In this document: piece by piece, positions 30,690 to 39,221 of the stretch | How positions within the stretch are numbered: position 1 is the first letter of the stretch | Layout of the letters: each line of letters begins with the position of its first letter | NCBI RefSeq assembly: GCF_041200145.1 | Contig: NZ_CP165734.1 | Location: 5,146,001-5,210,000, forward strand | Reading direction: 5' to 3' | From: Bradyrhizobium sp. LLZ17 | GTDB taxonomy: Bacteria > Pseudomonadota > Alphaproteobacteria > Rhizobiales > Xanthobacteraceae | Length of the DNA: 64,000 bases | Position numbers and translations under genes: made by a program | The notes under the pieces: model-generated | What the model was told of the DNA's origin: nothing | What the model saw: the letters and a program-made list of their open reading frames with translations, nothing else | The model's database searches: none

Positions 30690-30708
30690 ATTAGTTATAT
30701 TCTATAAT
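30690..30708 (+). promoter_or_regulatory. LysR-type box (ATTA-N11-TAAT) with an overlapping -10-like TATAAT upstream of pcaHG
   Basis: ATTA (30690-30693), eleven bases, then TAAT (30705-30708), with an internal TTATA-TTC-TATAA inverted repeat and TATAAT at 30703-30708. It lies 57 bp before the pcaH start in a short AT-rich island. The T-N11-A pattern is typical of LysR-type regulators, but the sequence does not match the PcaQ motif I know, and no LysR gene is in the window. Confidence 0.4.
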
Positions 30709-30765
30709 GATTGGCGGAAGTGTTGACCGGCTGGACCAAAATATGGCCGGGGAGGAGTTCGCCAA

Positions 30766-31467
30766 ATGACATTCATCTATCCCGTCGACAGCAACAAAGC
30801 ACATCCGCTGCCGCTGTCGCCCGAATACAAGAGCTCAATCAAGCGCGCGCCGCACAAGCCGTTGATCCCGATGCGCCACACGCTGTCGGAACTGACCGGT
30901 CCGGTCTACGGTCATGAGACCGTGCGCGAGGGCGACAATGACCTCACCACCCAGCACAGCGGCGAGCCGCTCGGCGAGCGCATCATCGTGCACGGCCATG
31001 TCCGCGACGAGGACGGCCGCGGCGTGCCGAACTCGCTGGTCGAGATCTGGCAGGCCAATGCCTGCGGTCGCTACGTCCATGTCCGCGACCAGCATCCGGC
31101 GCCGCTCGATCCGAACTTCACCGGGGCGGGCCGCACGCAAAGCGATGCCTCGGGTTACTACCGCTTCGTCACCATCAAACCCGGCGCTTACCCCTGGGGC
31201 AATCATCACAACGCTTGGCGGCCGGCCCACATCCATCTTTCGGTGTTTGGCTATTCCTTCGTCACGCGGCTGGTGACGCAGATGTATTTCCCGGGCGATC
31301 CCTTGTTCCCGTTCGATCCGATCTTCAACTCGGTGCCGGACGAGAAGGCGCGGATGCGGATGGTGTCGTCGTTCGATCTCGAGAACACCAAGCCCGAATG
31401 GGCGCTGTGCTATCGCTTCGACGTTGTGCTGCGCGGCAAGAACGCCACCCCCATGGAGACCAGGTAA
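30766..31467 (+). CDS. pcaH: Protocatechuate 3,4-dioxygenase, beta subunit
   Basis: 233 aa, normal length. The catalytic iron ligands are Tyr103 (GRYVH), Tyr142 (AYPWGN), His155 and His157 (RPAHIH). It forms the iron-bearing half of the alpha/beta enzyme that opens protocatechuate to 3-carboxy-cis,cis-muconate. GGGGAGGAG lies just before the ATG. pcaG follows with 25 bp between the stop and the chosen start, so the two are co-transcribed. Confidence 0.95.
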   Translation: MTFIYPVDSNKAHPLPLSPEYKSSIKRAPHKPLIPMRHTLSELTGPVYGHETVREGDNDLTTQHSGEPLGERIIVHGHVRDEDGRGVPNSLVEIWQANACGRYVHVRDQHPAPLDPNFTGAGRTQSDASGYYRFVTIKPGAYPWGNHHNAWRPAHIHLSVFGYSFVTRLVTQMYFPGDPLFPFDPIFNSVPDEKARMRMVSSFDLENTKPEWALCYRFDVVLRGKNATPMETR

Positions 31468-31492
31468 CGTGCAGGAGAACGTGGAGGACAAC

Positions 31493-32083
31493 GTGAAGGA
31501 CAACGGGATCACACCATCGCAGACCGTCGGTCCGTTCTTCAAATATGGCCTGACGCCGAACGGCGAGTACGCCTGGAACGACGCGTTCACCAACTCGACG
31601 CTGACGCCTGACGTCTCCGGCGATCGCGTTCGCATCGAAGGCCGCGTGTTCGACGGCGACGGCGTCGCCGTGCCGGACGCCATGCTGGAGATCTGGCAGG
31701 CGGATGCCCAGGGCCGCTACGCCGATCCGCAGGACAAGCGCGCGCTACCGAACGCCAGCTTCCGCGGCTTCGCTCGCAGCGGCACCGACAAGGATGGCCA
31801 CTATGCCTTCGAGACCATCAAGCCCGGCGCGGTGCCGGATCCCGATGGCAAGCCGCAGGCGCCGCACATCGTCCTTGCGGTGTTCGGGCGCGGCATGCTG
31901 CGGCATCTCTATACCCGCATCTATTTCAGCGACGAGGCCGGCAACGCCGCCGATCCCGTGCTGGCGCTGGTGCCCGCCGATCGCCGCGCCACCATCATCG
32001 CGACGCGCGAGGCCGGCAAGCCGGTCTATCGCCTCGACCTGCACTTGCAGGGCGACAAGGAGACGGTGTTCTTCGACGTGTGA
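31493..32083 (+). CDS. pcaG: Protocatechuate 3,4-dioxygenase, alpha subunit
   Basis: 196 aa from GTG 31493, or 204 aa from GTG 31469. TPSQTVGPFFKYGL is the family start motif. As expected for the alpha chain, the Tyr and His iron ligands of PcaH are not all present (PHIVLAVFG). Three in-frame GTG codons (31469, 31481, 31493) sit in a 12-bp tandem repeat; the last has the best-spaced ribosome site (GGAGG, five bases). No PcaB, PcaC/D or PcaIJ gene is in the window, so the pathway is completed elsewhere. Confidence 0.93.
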   Translation: MKDNGITPSQTVGPFFKYGLTPNGEYAWNDAFTNSTLTPDVSGDRVRIEGRVFDGDGVAVPDAMLEIWQADAQGRYADPQDKRALPNASFRGFARSGTDKDGHYAFETIKPGAVPDPDGKPQAPHIVLAVFGRGMLRHLYTRIYFSDEAGNAADPVLALVPADRRATIIATREAGKPVYRLDLHLQGDKETVFFDV

Positions 32084-32092
32084 TGCAGCGCA

Positions 32093-32117
32093 TGCCGGCG
32101 ATATCGAGTCGCCGGCA
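32093..32117 (+). terminator. Terminator-like hairpin after pcaHG
   Basis: TGCCGGCGA (32093-32101) pairs with TCGCCGGCA (32109-32117); a GTTCTTTAT stretch follows at 32121. Confidence 0.6.
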
Positions 32118-32345
32118 CGCGTTCTTTATCCAGCGCAATGGCGCCCGTTGTCGCCTGCATCGGCCCTGAACTGATCCTGCATCACGTCTATGCGTCAGTC
32201 TCGCTGACTCAAAACCGATCGCTCAACGTCTCATTCCCGTAGTTTAGCGGTGTTTCCACGCGACGAATGTTGTCGCGAGGCAAGTCCGTATTTACCGCAA
32301 CGATCTAGCATCACCGGGAAATCTGACGCGGGGCCCGGATCGTCC

Positions 32346-34037
32346 ATGAAAATTCGCCTGTCGTTGTCCTCCGCGATCGTCGCGTTTGGGATCGTTCTCG
32401 CCATCGGTTTTACCGCCGTGGTCTCGACCAGCCTCTACGCCTTGAAAGAGCTCAAGGTCGGCGGTCCGCTCTATTCCGACATCAAGCTCGGCAACGACCT
32501 CGTCGCCGACATCCTGCCGCCGCCGGAATATGTGATCGAGGCCTATCTCGAAGCCACGCTCGCGATGCGCGAGCCCGACCAACTCGCTGCACACAGCGAG
32601 CGTCTGGTCCAGCTCCGCAAGGATTACGACGAGCGCAAGGCGTTCTGGACGAGCTCGAGCCTCTCGGCCGACCTCAAGGCTGCGCTGGTGTCGAAATCCG
32701 ATGCCGAGGTGCAGAAGTTCTGGAAGCTGCTTTCCGACCAGCTCCTGCCGGCTCTCAAGGCCAGGGACAGCGGCGCTTCCGAGCGCGCCTATGCGCAGCT
32801 CAAGAATGCCTATACGGCGCATCGCGCCGTCATCGACGCCATCGTCGAGAGCGCCAACAAGCAGAATGCCGACATGGAGAAGCTCGCCGCGGACCGCGAC
32901 AGCTCCATGCTTTATATCCTCCTCGGCGTCTCCGCCGCCGTCCTCGCCTTCATTGCGGCGGGCCTGCTCGGCGTCGCCCTCGGCGTGATGCGCCCGATCG
33001 TGCGCATGACGGGTAGCATGCAAACGCTCGCGACCGGCGATCTCGCCACCGACATTCCTTTCGCGCACCGCCGGGACGAGGTCGGCTCGATGGCGAGCGC
33101 GCTGCTGGTGTTCAAGCAGGCCGCGCTCGAGAATTCCCGTCTTCGCGAGGAGCAGCTGCGCAAGGAGCAGGAAGCGGCGCTGGCCAAGCGCGGTGCCCTG
33201 CACCAGATGGCCGAGACCGTCGAGCGCGAGACCGGCCGGTCGGTCGACACCGCGAGTGCGGCGACGCAAGGGGTCGAGCGGGCCGCCTCTGGCCTGTCCG
33301 ACATCGCCCGATCGCTCTCCGCGGAGTCGCAGGCAGTTGCCGCGGCCTCCAACCAGGCTCTCGGCAGCTCGCAGACCGTCTCGGCGGCGGCCGAAGAGTT
33401 GAGCGCTTCTATCCGCGAGATCGCAACCCAGGTCGCGCGGACCAGCACGGCCACCAAATCGGCGGTCGCCGGTCGTGAGCAGGCGCGATCGACCATTCAG
33501 GCGCTGGCCGGATCGGTCAAGAAGATCGCCGAGGTCACCGACCTGATCGGCGGTATCGCAGGCCAGACCAACCTTTTGGCGCTCAACGCCACGATCGAGG
33601 CGGCGCGCGCCGGCGACGCCGGCCGCGGCTTTGCGGTGGTCGCAGCCGAAGTGAAATCGTTGTCCGACCAGACTGCCAAATCCACCGAGGAGATCGCGCG
33701 CCTGATCGCCGAGATCCAGGCCTCGACGCAGGCCGCGGTCGATTCCGTCGAGACGATGGGAGGCCACATCGTCGAGATCGACGGCGTGGCGACCTCGGTT
33801 GCCGCCGCGATGGAAGAGCAGGACGCCGCGACGCGGGAGATCGCGCGGTCGATTTCCGAATCGGCCTCCGCCGCGGAGGAGGTCTCGGCCAAGATCGCTA
33901 ACGTCAGCCGCGACGCTGCCGCGGTGAACGAGCGCGCCGCGGAAGTCAGGCAAGCGATTGCCGGCATGGCCGCGAATCTCGAATCTCTGCGGTCGGTCGT
34001 GGTCCGGACGGTGCGGGACTCCACGGCTGCCGCTTAG
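32346..34037 (+). CDS. Methyl-accepting chemotaxis protein, membrane-bound
   Basis: 563 aa. Transmembrane helix 1 (about 7-33), a ~165-residue periplasmic helical domain with no PAS/Cache motif, helix 2 (about 190-213), a HAMP domain ([19 protein letters not shown]), then a coiled-coil signalling domain with the tip [28 protein letters not shown]. Senses an unidentified ligand and feeds the CheA kinase. It lies next to pcaHG, so an aromatic ligand is conceivable but unproven. No che genes are here. Confidence 0.92.
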   Translation: MKIRLSLSSAIVAFGIVLAIGFTAVVSTSLYALKELKVGGPLYSDIKLGNDLVADILPPPEYVIEAYLEATLAMREPDQLAAHSERLVQLRKDYDERKAFWTSSSLSADLKAALVSKSDAEVQKFWKLLSDQLLPALKARDSGASERAYAQLKNAYTAHRAVIDAIVESANKQNADMEKLAADRDSSMLYILLGVSAAVLAFIAAGLLGVALGVMRPIVRMTGSMQTLATGDLATDIPFAHRRDEVGSMASALLVFKQAALENSRLREEQLRKEQEAALAKRGALHQMAETVERETGRSVDTASAATQGVERAASGLSDIARSLSAESQAVAAASNQALGSSQTVSAAAEELSASIREIATQVARTSTATKSAVAGREQARSTIQALAGSVKKIAEVTDLIGGIAGQTNLLALNATIEAARAGDAGRGFAVVAAEVKSLSDQTAKSTEEIARLIAEIQASTQAAVDSVETMGGHIVEIDGVATSVAAAMEEQDAATREIARSISESASAAEEVSAKIANVSRDAAAVNERAAEVRQAIAGMAANLESLRSVVVRTVRDSTAAA

Positions 34038-34043
34038 CCGGCG

Positions 34044-34064
34044 AAGCGCCTGCCGCTGGCGCTT
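34044..34064 (+). terminator. Hairpin after the chemoreceptor gene
   Basis: AAGCGCC (34044-34050) pairs with GGCGCTT (34058-34064) around a 7-nt loop, 7 bp after the stop. No T-run. Confidence 0.35.
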
Positions 34065-34110
34065 GCTTGCGTGATCGTGCAGAATACGCGCGGGAATCGG
34101 GGCGCCCTGC

Positions 34111-35175
34111 ATGACACCTCCACAACTGCCTGCGGTCACTGAGCCAGCAGCCCTGACGGCTGCGCTGCGCAAAGCCGGTGTGCTGGATCGCGGCGCGGTC
34201 CGCGAGGTGAAGGTGCTGCATGAGCGCGACACGGTCCTGTCGCACATCACCCGGCTCGGGCTACGCTATGTCGGGGAGTCCGCCGGCGCGCCGCAATCTC
34301 TGATCCTCAAGACGCCGCATGCGGCCTTCGCTAAGCCGCTGGCGAACGCCGGCCGACACGAGGTGGCCTACTACACCCAGGTTGCACCCAAAATGCCGGC
34401 GCAGTTGGTGCCGCGCTGCTTCGACGGGAATTTCGACGAGGAGAGCCTCGCCTGGCATCTGCTGCTCGAGGACCTTACCGACAGCCATGAGATCATACCC
34501 CAATCGCCGCTGCCGCCATCGCGCGAACAGATGATGGCGATTGTCACTGCGCTCGCCCGCTGGCACGCGGCGTGGTGGGATCATGCCAGCCTCGGCGAGA
34601 CCGTCGGCACCTGGGAGAGCACCGAAGACAGCGCAAGGCAAATGGAGACCTTCGCCGGCCACTATGACCGCTTCGCCGATCAGCTTGGCGATCGCCTCAG
34701 CGAGGAGCGGCGTATCCTCTACCGCCGCCTCGTCGAGCAGTCGGCCCGACTGTCCCAGCGTTATCATTCGCGCCGCCGCGTCAGCATCGCCCATGGCGAC
34801 GCTCACACCTGGAATTTCATGCTGCCTCGTGCCGGTGTCGTCGACACCGTGCGCATCTTCGATTTCGATCTGTGGGGCATCGATGTGCCCACCAACGACC
34901 TCGCCTACATGATGGCGATGCAATGGTATCCGGAACGCCGGCAGGCTCTCGAGCGCCTTCTGCTCAACCACTACCATCAGACGCTGATCGCGAACGGTGT
35001 CAGCGGCTACACGCGCGGCGCACTCGATCAGGATTATCGCTGGTCCGTGCTCTGGCACATCACCAAGCCGATCTGGCAATGGAGCATCAACATCCCACCG
35101 GTGATCTGGTGGAACAATCTGGAGCGGGTGATGATGGCGGTCGAGGATCTCGGCTGCGAGGAGATTTTGGGGTGA
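34111..35175 (+). CDS. Aminoglycoside phosphotransferase-family (APH/choline kinase fold) protein
   Basis: 354 aa. Kinase-like motifs: VSIAHGDAHTWNFM (catalytic loop, Asp-x-x-x-x-Asn) and RIFDFDLWGIDVPTNDLAYM (Mg-binding Asp). The region from LILKTPH is the nucleotide-binding Lys lobe. It belongs to the broad APH/ecdysteroid-kinase-like clan that phosphorylates small hydroxylated molecules; nothing indicates real antibiotic resistance. Single gene, followed by a family A repeat. Confidence 0.8.
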   Translation: MTPPQLPAVTEPAALTAALRKAGVLDRGAVREVKVLHERDTVLSHITRLGLRYVGESAGAPQSLILKTPHAAFAKPLANAGRHEVAYYTQVAPKMPAQLVPRCFDGNFDEESLAWHLLLEDLTDSHEIIPQSPLPPSREQMMAIVTALARWHAAWWDHASLGETVGTWESTEDSARQMETFAGHYDRFADQLGDRLSEERRILYRRLVEQSARLSQRYHSRRRVSIAHGDAHTWNFMLPRAGVVDTVRIFDFDLWGIDVPTNDLAYMMAMQWYPERRQALERLLLNHYHQTLIANGVSGYTRGALDQDYRWSVLWHITKPIWQWSINIPPVIWWNNLERVMMAVEDLGCEEILG

Positions 35176-35193
35176 TGGTTCTAGAAATTCAGT

Positions 35194-35328
35194 GTCGTCC
35201 CGGCGAAGGCCGGGACCCATAGCCACAGGGAGTGGTTTGGCGAAGACTCGTAGTGATCTCCGTTCGGACCGACACCGCGGGGGACCGATAGACCTCGCGG
35301 TATGGGTCCCGGCCTTCGCCGGGACGAC
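35194..35328. repeat. Composite palindromic element (family A), 135 bp
   Basis: GTCGTCCCGGCGAAGGCCGG at one end and CCGGCCTTCGCCGGGACGAC at the other. Interior ACCCATAGCCACAGGGAGTGG and TTTGGCGAAGACTCG match the copies at 10195 and 60359. Confidence 0.85.
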
Positions 35329-35336
35329 GAAAGCGT

Positions 35337-36893
35337 CTACTCCATCACCGCATGTTCCGGCGCCGCCGACTGCTTGCGCAGCATGGCCTTGCTCGAGCCG
35401 ATCATCAGCGCCAGCGGGATGGTGCAGAGGATGAAGAACATCACCAGCTGATAGTCGCGTGCGAACGCGATGATTTGTGCCTGGAGGCCAACGAGCCGGT
35501 CGGCCATGGCGCGGCCGGCGTCGGTGGATAGATTGATCATGCCGCTCACATCCGGCATCTGCAGCGCGTGATTGAACGGGTTGATGTGCTCGGACAGGAT
35601 GGCGTAGGTCCTGCGCGTGCCCTGGGTGAGCTGGGCGATGACGATGGAGATGCCGACCGAGCTCGCGACGTTGCGCAACAGCGTCAGCATCGAGGTGCCG
35701 TCGGTGCGCAAATGGTTCGGCAACGTCATGAACGCCACGGTCGAGAGCGGCACGAAGACCAGGCCGAAGCCAAAGCCCTGGATGACGCTGACGACCACGA
35801 TTTCGGGCACCTGGGTCTGGTCGGTCCAGCCGGTCATCCGGAACAGCGACGCCGCCGTCAGCGTCAGGCCGCAGATGATCAGCGTGCGCGCCTCGATGTA
35901 GCGCATGATGCGGCCGACCATCATCATGGCGAAGAAAGTCCCGAAGCCGCGACTGGCGAGCAGCCCGCCCGCGGTCATGATGGGATAGCCGATGACGTTC
36001 TGAAGGTAGGGCGAGGCCAGCGCCATGGTGGAGTACAGCACGAGCCCCATCACCGTCATGAAGATGCAGCCGGTGACAAAATTGCGATCCCGGAACAGCG
36101 CGAACTGGATGAACGGCCGTGAGGTCGTGAAGGAGTGTGCGAAGAAATAATAGAAGGCGACCGCCGCGACGGCGAACTCGGTCAGGATCTCGGCGGATTC
36201 AAACCAGTCGAGCTGCTCGCCGCGGTCGAGCGCGAGCTGCAGCGCGCCAATCCCGATCGCCAGCGCTCCGAAGCCGAACCAGTCGAATTTGAGGCTGGTG
36301 TCCTGCTTGGTTTCGTCCATGAAGATGGAGAGCCCAAGGACGGTGATCGCGCCGAACGGCAAATTGACGAAGAACACCCAATGCCAGGAATAGGTCTCGG
36401 TCAGCCAGGCGCCGAGCGAAGGGCCCATGATCGGCCCCATCATCACGCCCATGCCCCAGATCGACATCGCCTTGGCGCGTTCCTGGAGCGTGTAATAGTC
36501 GAGCATGACCGACTGCGACAGCGGCACCAGCGCCGCGCCGAACACGCCTTGCAGCAGCCGGAACAGCACCATCTGGTTGATGTCCTGCGCGAGGCCGCAC
36601 AGCACGGAGGTAAGGGTGAAACCGCCGGCGCAGATGATGAAGATGCGCTTGCGGCCGAAGCGGTTGGAGATCCAGCCCACCGGCGCCGTCATGATCGCGG
36701 CGGCGACGATGTAGGAGGTCAGCACCCAGTTGATCTGGTCCTGCGAGGCCGACAGCGTGCCCTGCATGTAGGGTAGCGCGACGTTGGCGATCGTGGTGTC
36801 CAGCGCCTGCATGATGGTCGCGGTCATGGCGCAGATCGTCACCATGTTCCGGCGCAGGCCGGGGACCATCAGGCTGGCATTGGGACCGGACAT
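35337..36893 (-). CDS. emrB: DHA2-family MFS multidrug efflux transporter, EmrB-like
   Basis: 518 aa from MSGPNASLMV, with about 14 transmembrane helices. The DHA2 motifs are visible: DTTIANVALPYM (motif D1), GWISNRFGRKRIF (motif A) and LGAWLTETYSWHWVFFVNLP (motif C region). Exports hydrophobic drugs with proton exchange, working with the adaptor encoded 4 bp upstream. The three genes marR-emrA-emrB read as one operon. Confidence 0.93.
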   Translation of the reverse strand: MSGPNASLMVPGLRRNMVTICAMTATIMQALDTTIANVALPYMQGTLSASQDQINWVLTSYIVAAAIMTAPVGWISNRFGRKRIFIICAGGFTLTSVLCGLAQDINQMVLFRLLQGVFGAALVPLSQSVMLDYYTLQERAKAMSIWGMGVMMGPIMGPSLGAWLTETYSWHWVFFVNLPFGAITVLGLSIFMDETKQDTSLKFDWFGFGALAIGIGALQLALDRGEQLDWFESAEILTEFAVAAVAFYYFFAHSFTTSRPFIQFALFRDRNFVTGCIFMTVMGLVLYSTMALASPYLQNVIGYPIMTAGGLLASRGFGTFFAMMMVGRIMRYIEARTLIICGLTLTAASLFRMTGWTDQTQVPEIVVVSVIQGFGFGLVFVPLSTVAFMTLPNHLRTDGTSMLTLLRNVASSVGISIVIAQLTQGTRRTYAILSEHINPFNHALQMPDVSGMINLSTDAGRAMADRLVGLQAQIIAFARDYQLVMFFILCTIPLALMIGSSKAMLRKQSAAPEHAVME

Positions 36894-36897
36894 CCGA

Positions 36898-38061
36898 TCA
36901 GTCCTTGTCTTGATTCGCGGTCGCGGACAATCCGAACAAGCTGGCGAGCGAGCGCTGGTGGCCGGTGTCGATCGTGGCATAGACGCTCATGCCGGCCTTC
37001 AGCTTCCTCACGTAATTGTCGGTCTCGTCGAAATAGATCCGGACCGGCACGCGCTGCACCACCTTGACGAAATTGCCGGTGGCGTTCTGCGGCGGCAGAA
37101 TGGCGAACTGTGCGCCGGTGCCGGGTGAGAGCGAGCCGATCTTGCCCTTGAAGACATGGTTCGGGAACGCATCGACCTCGAGCGTGACGGGCTGGCCTGC
37201 GGTGACGTAGGTGAGATCGCTTTCCTTTGGATTGGCGTCGACCCAGGGATGGGCGACGTCGATGATGGAGAACACAGGCGTGCCGGCCGCAACGAAACGG
37301 CCGAGCTGGATCTGCTCGACTTGCGTTGCGACGCCGGCCATCGGCGCGCGAAGCACGGTGTGGTCGAGATTGCGCTGGGCCTCGTCGAGCTTGGCCTTGG
37401 CTTGCGCGTAGGGTGGAAACCGCTCGAGCGGCAGCTCGGGATCGCCGAGCAGTTGCATCTTGGCATTGGAGAGCTGCTGCTTGATGAACTGCGCCTGCGC
37501 GCCTGCGGTGACCAGCGCGTTCGATGCGTTGTCGAGATCGAGCTGCGAGCCGAAGTTGTTCTTGACCAGCGCCTGCTTGCGCTCGACGTCGCGTTGCTTC
37601 AAGTCCATGCCCTGCTGCGCGAGATCGAGCATCTGGCCGTAGATCTTGATGTTGGCGCGGAGATTGTCATAGGTGGACTGCGCCTGCATGAGCTGGGCCT
37701 TGGCCTCGTCGACCGCGAGGCGGAACGGCACGGGATCGATCTCAAACAGCTCATCGCCCTGCTTGACGATCTGGCCCTCTTTGACGACGACCTTCTCGAT
37801 CTTGCCGGAGATGTCAGGTGTCACCAGCACCTTCTGCGCGCCGACATAGGCGTCGTCGGTACCGACATAGCGGCCGCCATTGAGATAGAAGGTGAAGCCG
37901 GCGATGGCGACCACGATCGGCAGCACGACCATCAGCAGGAAGCGGCGATAGCGCCGCAGGCCCGCAACCACGCGGCGGCGCGGGTCGGTGCCGGCCTTCT
38001 TGGCCGGCTTGCCGCTGTCGATCTTCTGCTCGGGCTGGAACTTGAGGACCTGATCAGCCAT
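36898..38061 (-). CDS. emrA: HlyD/EmrA-type membrane fusion (periplasmic adaptor) protein
   Basis: 387 aa: a short cytoplasmic tail, one transmembrane helix (about 40-60, RFLLMVVLPIVVAIAGFTFYLNGG), biotinyl-lipoyl-like halves (VTPDISGKIEKVVVKEGQIV and DHTVLRAPMAGVATQ), a coiled-coil hairpin between them and a beta-barrel. It links the EmrB-like pump to an outer-membrane channel not encoded here. Its start overlaps the end of the MarR gene by 8 bp, showing co-transcription. Confidence 0.93.
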   Translation of the reverse strand: MADQVLKFQPEQKIDSGKPAKKAGTDPRRRVVAGLRRYRRFLLMVVLPIVVAIAGFTFYLNGGRYVGTDDAYVGAQKVLVTPDISGKIEKVVVKEGQIVKQGDELFEIDPVPFRLAVDEAKAQLMQAQSTYDNLRANIKIYGQMLDLAQQGMDLKQRDVERKQALVKNNFGSQLDLDNASNALVTAGAQAQFIKQQLSNAKMQLLGDPELPLERFPPYAQAKAKLDEAQRNLDHTVLRAPMAGVATQVEQIQLGRFVAAGTPVFSIIDVAHPWVDANPKESDLTYVTAGQPVTLEVDAFPNHVFKGKIGSLSPGTGAQFAILPPQNATGNFVKVVQRVPVRIYFDETDNYVRKLKAGMSVYATIDTGHQRSLASLFGLSATANQDKD

Positions 38062-38536
38062 AGCGTTGCTCCTTACGCGCTTGCTCCGCTCCCGACGTCT
38101 GGATCGCGTTACGCACGTTTTCCTTGATGGTTTCGAGTTGAGTGAGAAGGCGATGGGCGTCCGCCGGATTGATGCCTTCGAGCGCGTTCGCCGTGAGTTC
38201 GGATTTCAATCCGCTCATCTTGCCAAGCAGCTGCCGTCCGGCCTTCCTCAGATGGAGGCGCTTGACGCGGCGGTCCGAGGCATCGCTGCGGCGTTCGATC
38301 CAGTCATTGTCGCAGAGCTTGTCAATCAGGCGCGTCAGCGTGATCGGCTGCATCTCGAGAAGTTCGGCGAGTTCCGACTGTTTCATGCCCTCGCTGCGCT
38401 CGACCTTGGCGAGCACGGCCCACTGCGCGCGGGTGATGCCGAAGCGCGACGCCTCCTTGTCGGCATAGACCCGCAGGAGGCGGTAGAGCTCACCGAGCGT
38501 GAACAGGAAGTTCTGGTCGACGGACCCGCGGGTCAT
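38054..38536 (-). CDS. MarR-family transcriptional repressor of the efflux operon
   Basis: 160 aa winged-helix protein (ITRAQWAVLAKVERSEGMKQSELAELL, then wing RRSDASDRRVKRL). MarR/EmrR repressors release DNA on binding phenolic ligands; here it is first in an operon with the EmrAB-like pump, the classic EmrRAB layout. The ATG 38536 has GGAG nine bases upstream; a TTG at 38551 is less likely. A perfect inverted repeat lies just upstream. Confidence 0.9.
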   Translation of the reverse strand: MTRGSVDQNFLFTLGELYRLLRVYADKEASRFGITRAQWAVLAKVERSEGMKQSELAELLEMQPITLTRLIDKLCDNDWIERRSDASDRRVKRLHLRKAGRQLLGKMSGLKSELTANALEGINPADAHRLLTQLETIKENVRNAIQTSGAEQARKEQRYG

Positions 38537-38550
38537 GTGCTTTGTCTCCA

Positions 38551-38579
38551 ATAAGCTTGAATATAATAAGCAAGCTTAT
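38551..38579. promoter_or_regulatory. Putative operator of the MarR-EmrAB operon
   Basis: ATAAGCTTG (38551-38559), 11 AT-rich bases, CAAGCTTAT (38571-38579): a perfect 9-bp inverted repeat 14 bp upstream of the marR start. Location and symmetry fit autoregulation by the encoded MarR protein. Confidence 0.6.
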
Positions 38580-38691
38580 GATTATTTCATGGCGGGTTAA
38601 CGGGAGGCTGTCCCGCCGCAAAAGCATGGCTGGCAGCCGGCCACCGGTGGGACTTTGGGTTCCCGACCCGAAATGCTAGAAGGCGAGCCAG

Positions 38692-39186
38692 ATGACCCTC
38701 GCAAAGCCGGCATTTCCGACCCCCGACCACGATCACGGCCGCTGCACCGCGGACGCGCTGTCGCATGCCGAGGCGGTTTGCGAGCAGCGGGCGCAGAAAT
38801 TCACGCCAATTCGCCGCCAGGTGTTGGCGGCGTTGCTCTCCAGCCATCGCCCGCTCGGGGCCTATGAAGTGATCGACGAATTGGCCAAATCGATGCCGCG
38901 GCCGGCGCCGATCACGGTCTATCGCGCGCTCGATTTCTTGATGACGAACGGTCTCGTGCACCGCATCGAAAGCCGCAACGCCTATCTCGCCTGCGCCGCC
39001 CATGACCACGACGCGACCTCCGCGGTCGCGTTTCTGATTTGCGAGCATTGCGGCCTCGTCGGCGAGATCCCGTCCGCGTCCTTTGCGCAAGACCTTAACC
39101 TCGCGGCGCGCGCGTCAGGCTTTGCGCCGAAATTGTCCGTGGTCGAGATCACGGGCACCTGCACCCATTGTCAGAAGACGTCTTGA
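38692..39186 (+). CDS. zur: Fur-family regulator, Zur-like
   Basis: 164 aa. The winged helix (PIRRQVLAALLSSHRPLGAYEVID, PAPITVYRALDFL) is followed by a dimerisation domain with zinc cysteine pairs Cys117-x2-Cys120 and Cys157-x2-Cys160. A His-rich N-terminus (HDHGRC) and the low acidic-residue pattern fit Zur, the zinc uptake repressor, better than Fur or Irr. It is divergent from the MarR gene. The assignment to Zur rather than another Fur paralogue is inference; no zinc transporter gene is nearby. Confidence 0.8.
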   Translation: MTLAKPAFPTPDHDHGRCTADALSHAEAVCEQRAQKFTPIRRQVLAALLSSHRPLGAYEVIDELAKSMPRPAPITVYRALDFLMTNGLVHRIESRNAYLACAAHDHDATSAVAFLICEHCGLVGEIPSASFAQDLNLAARASGFAPKLSVVEITGTCTHCQKTS

Positions 39187-39221
39187 AGCAACAACGGCGC
39201 GAAGCCGGATTTCGGGAAGAC

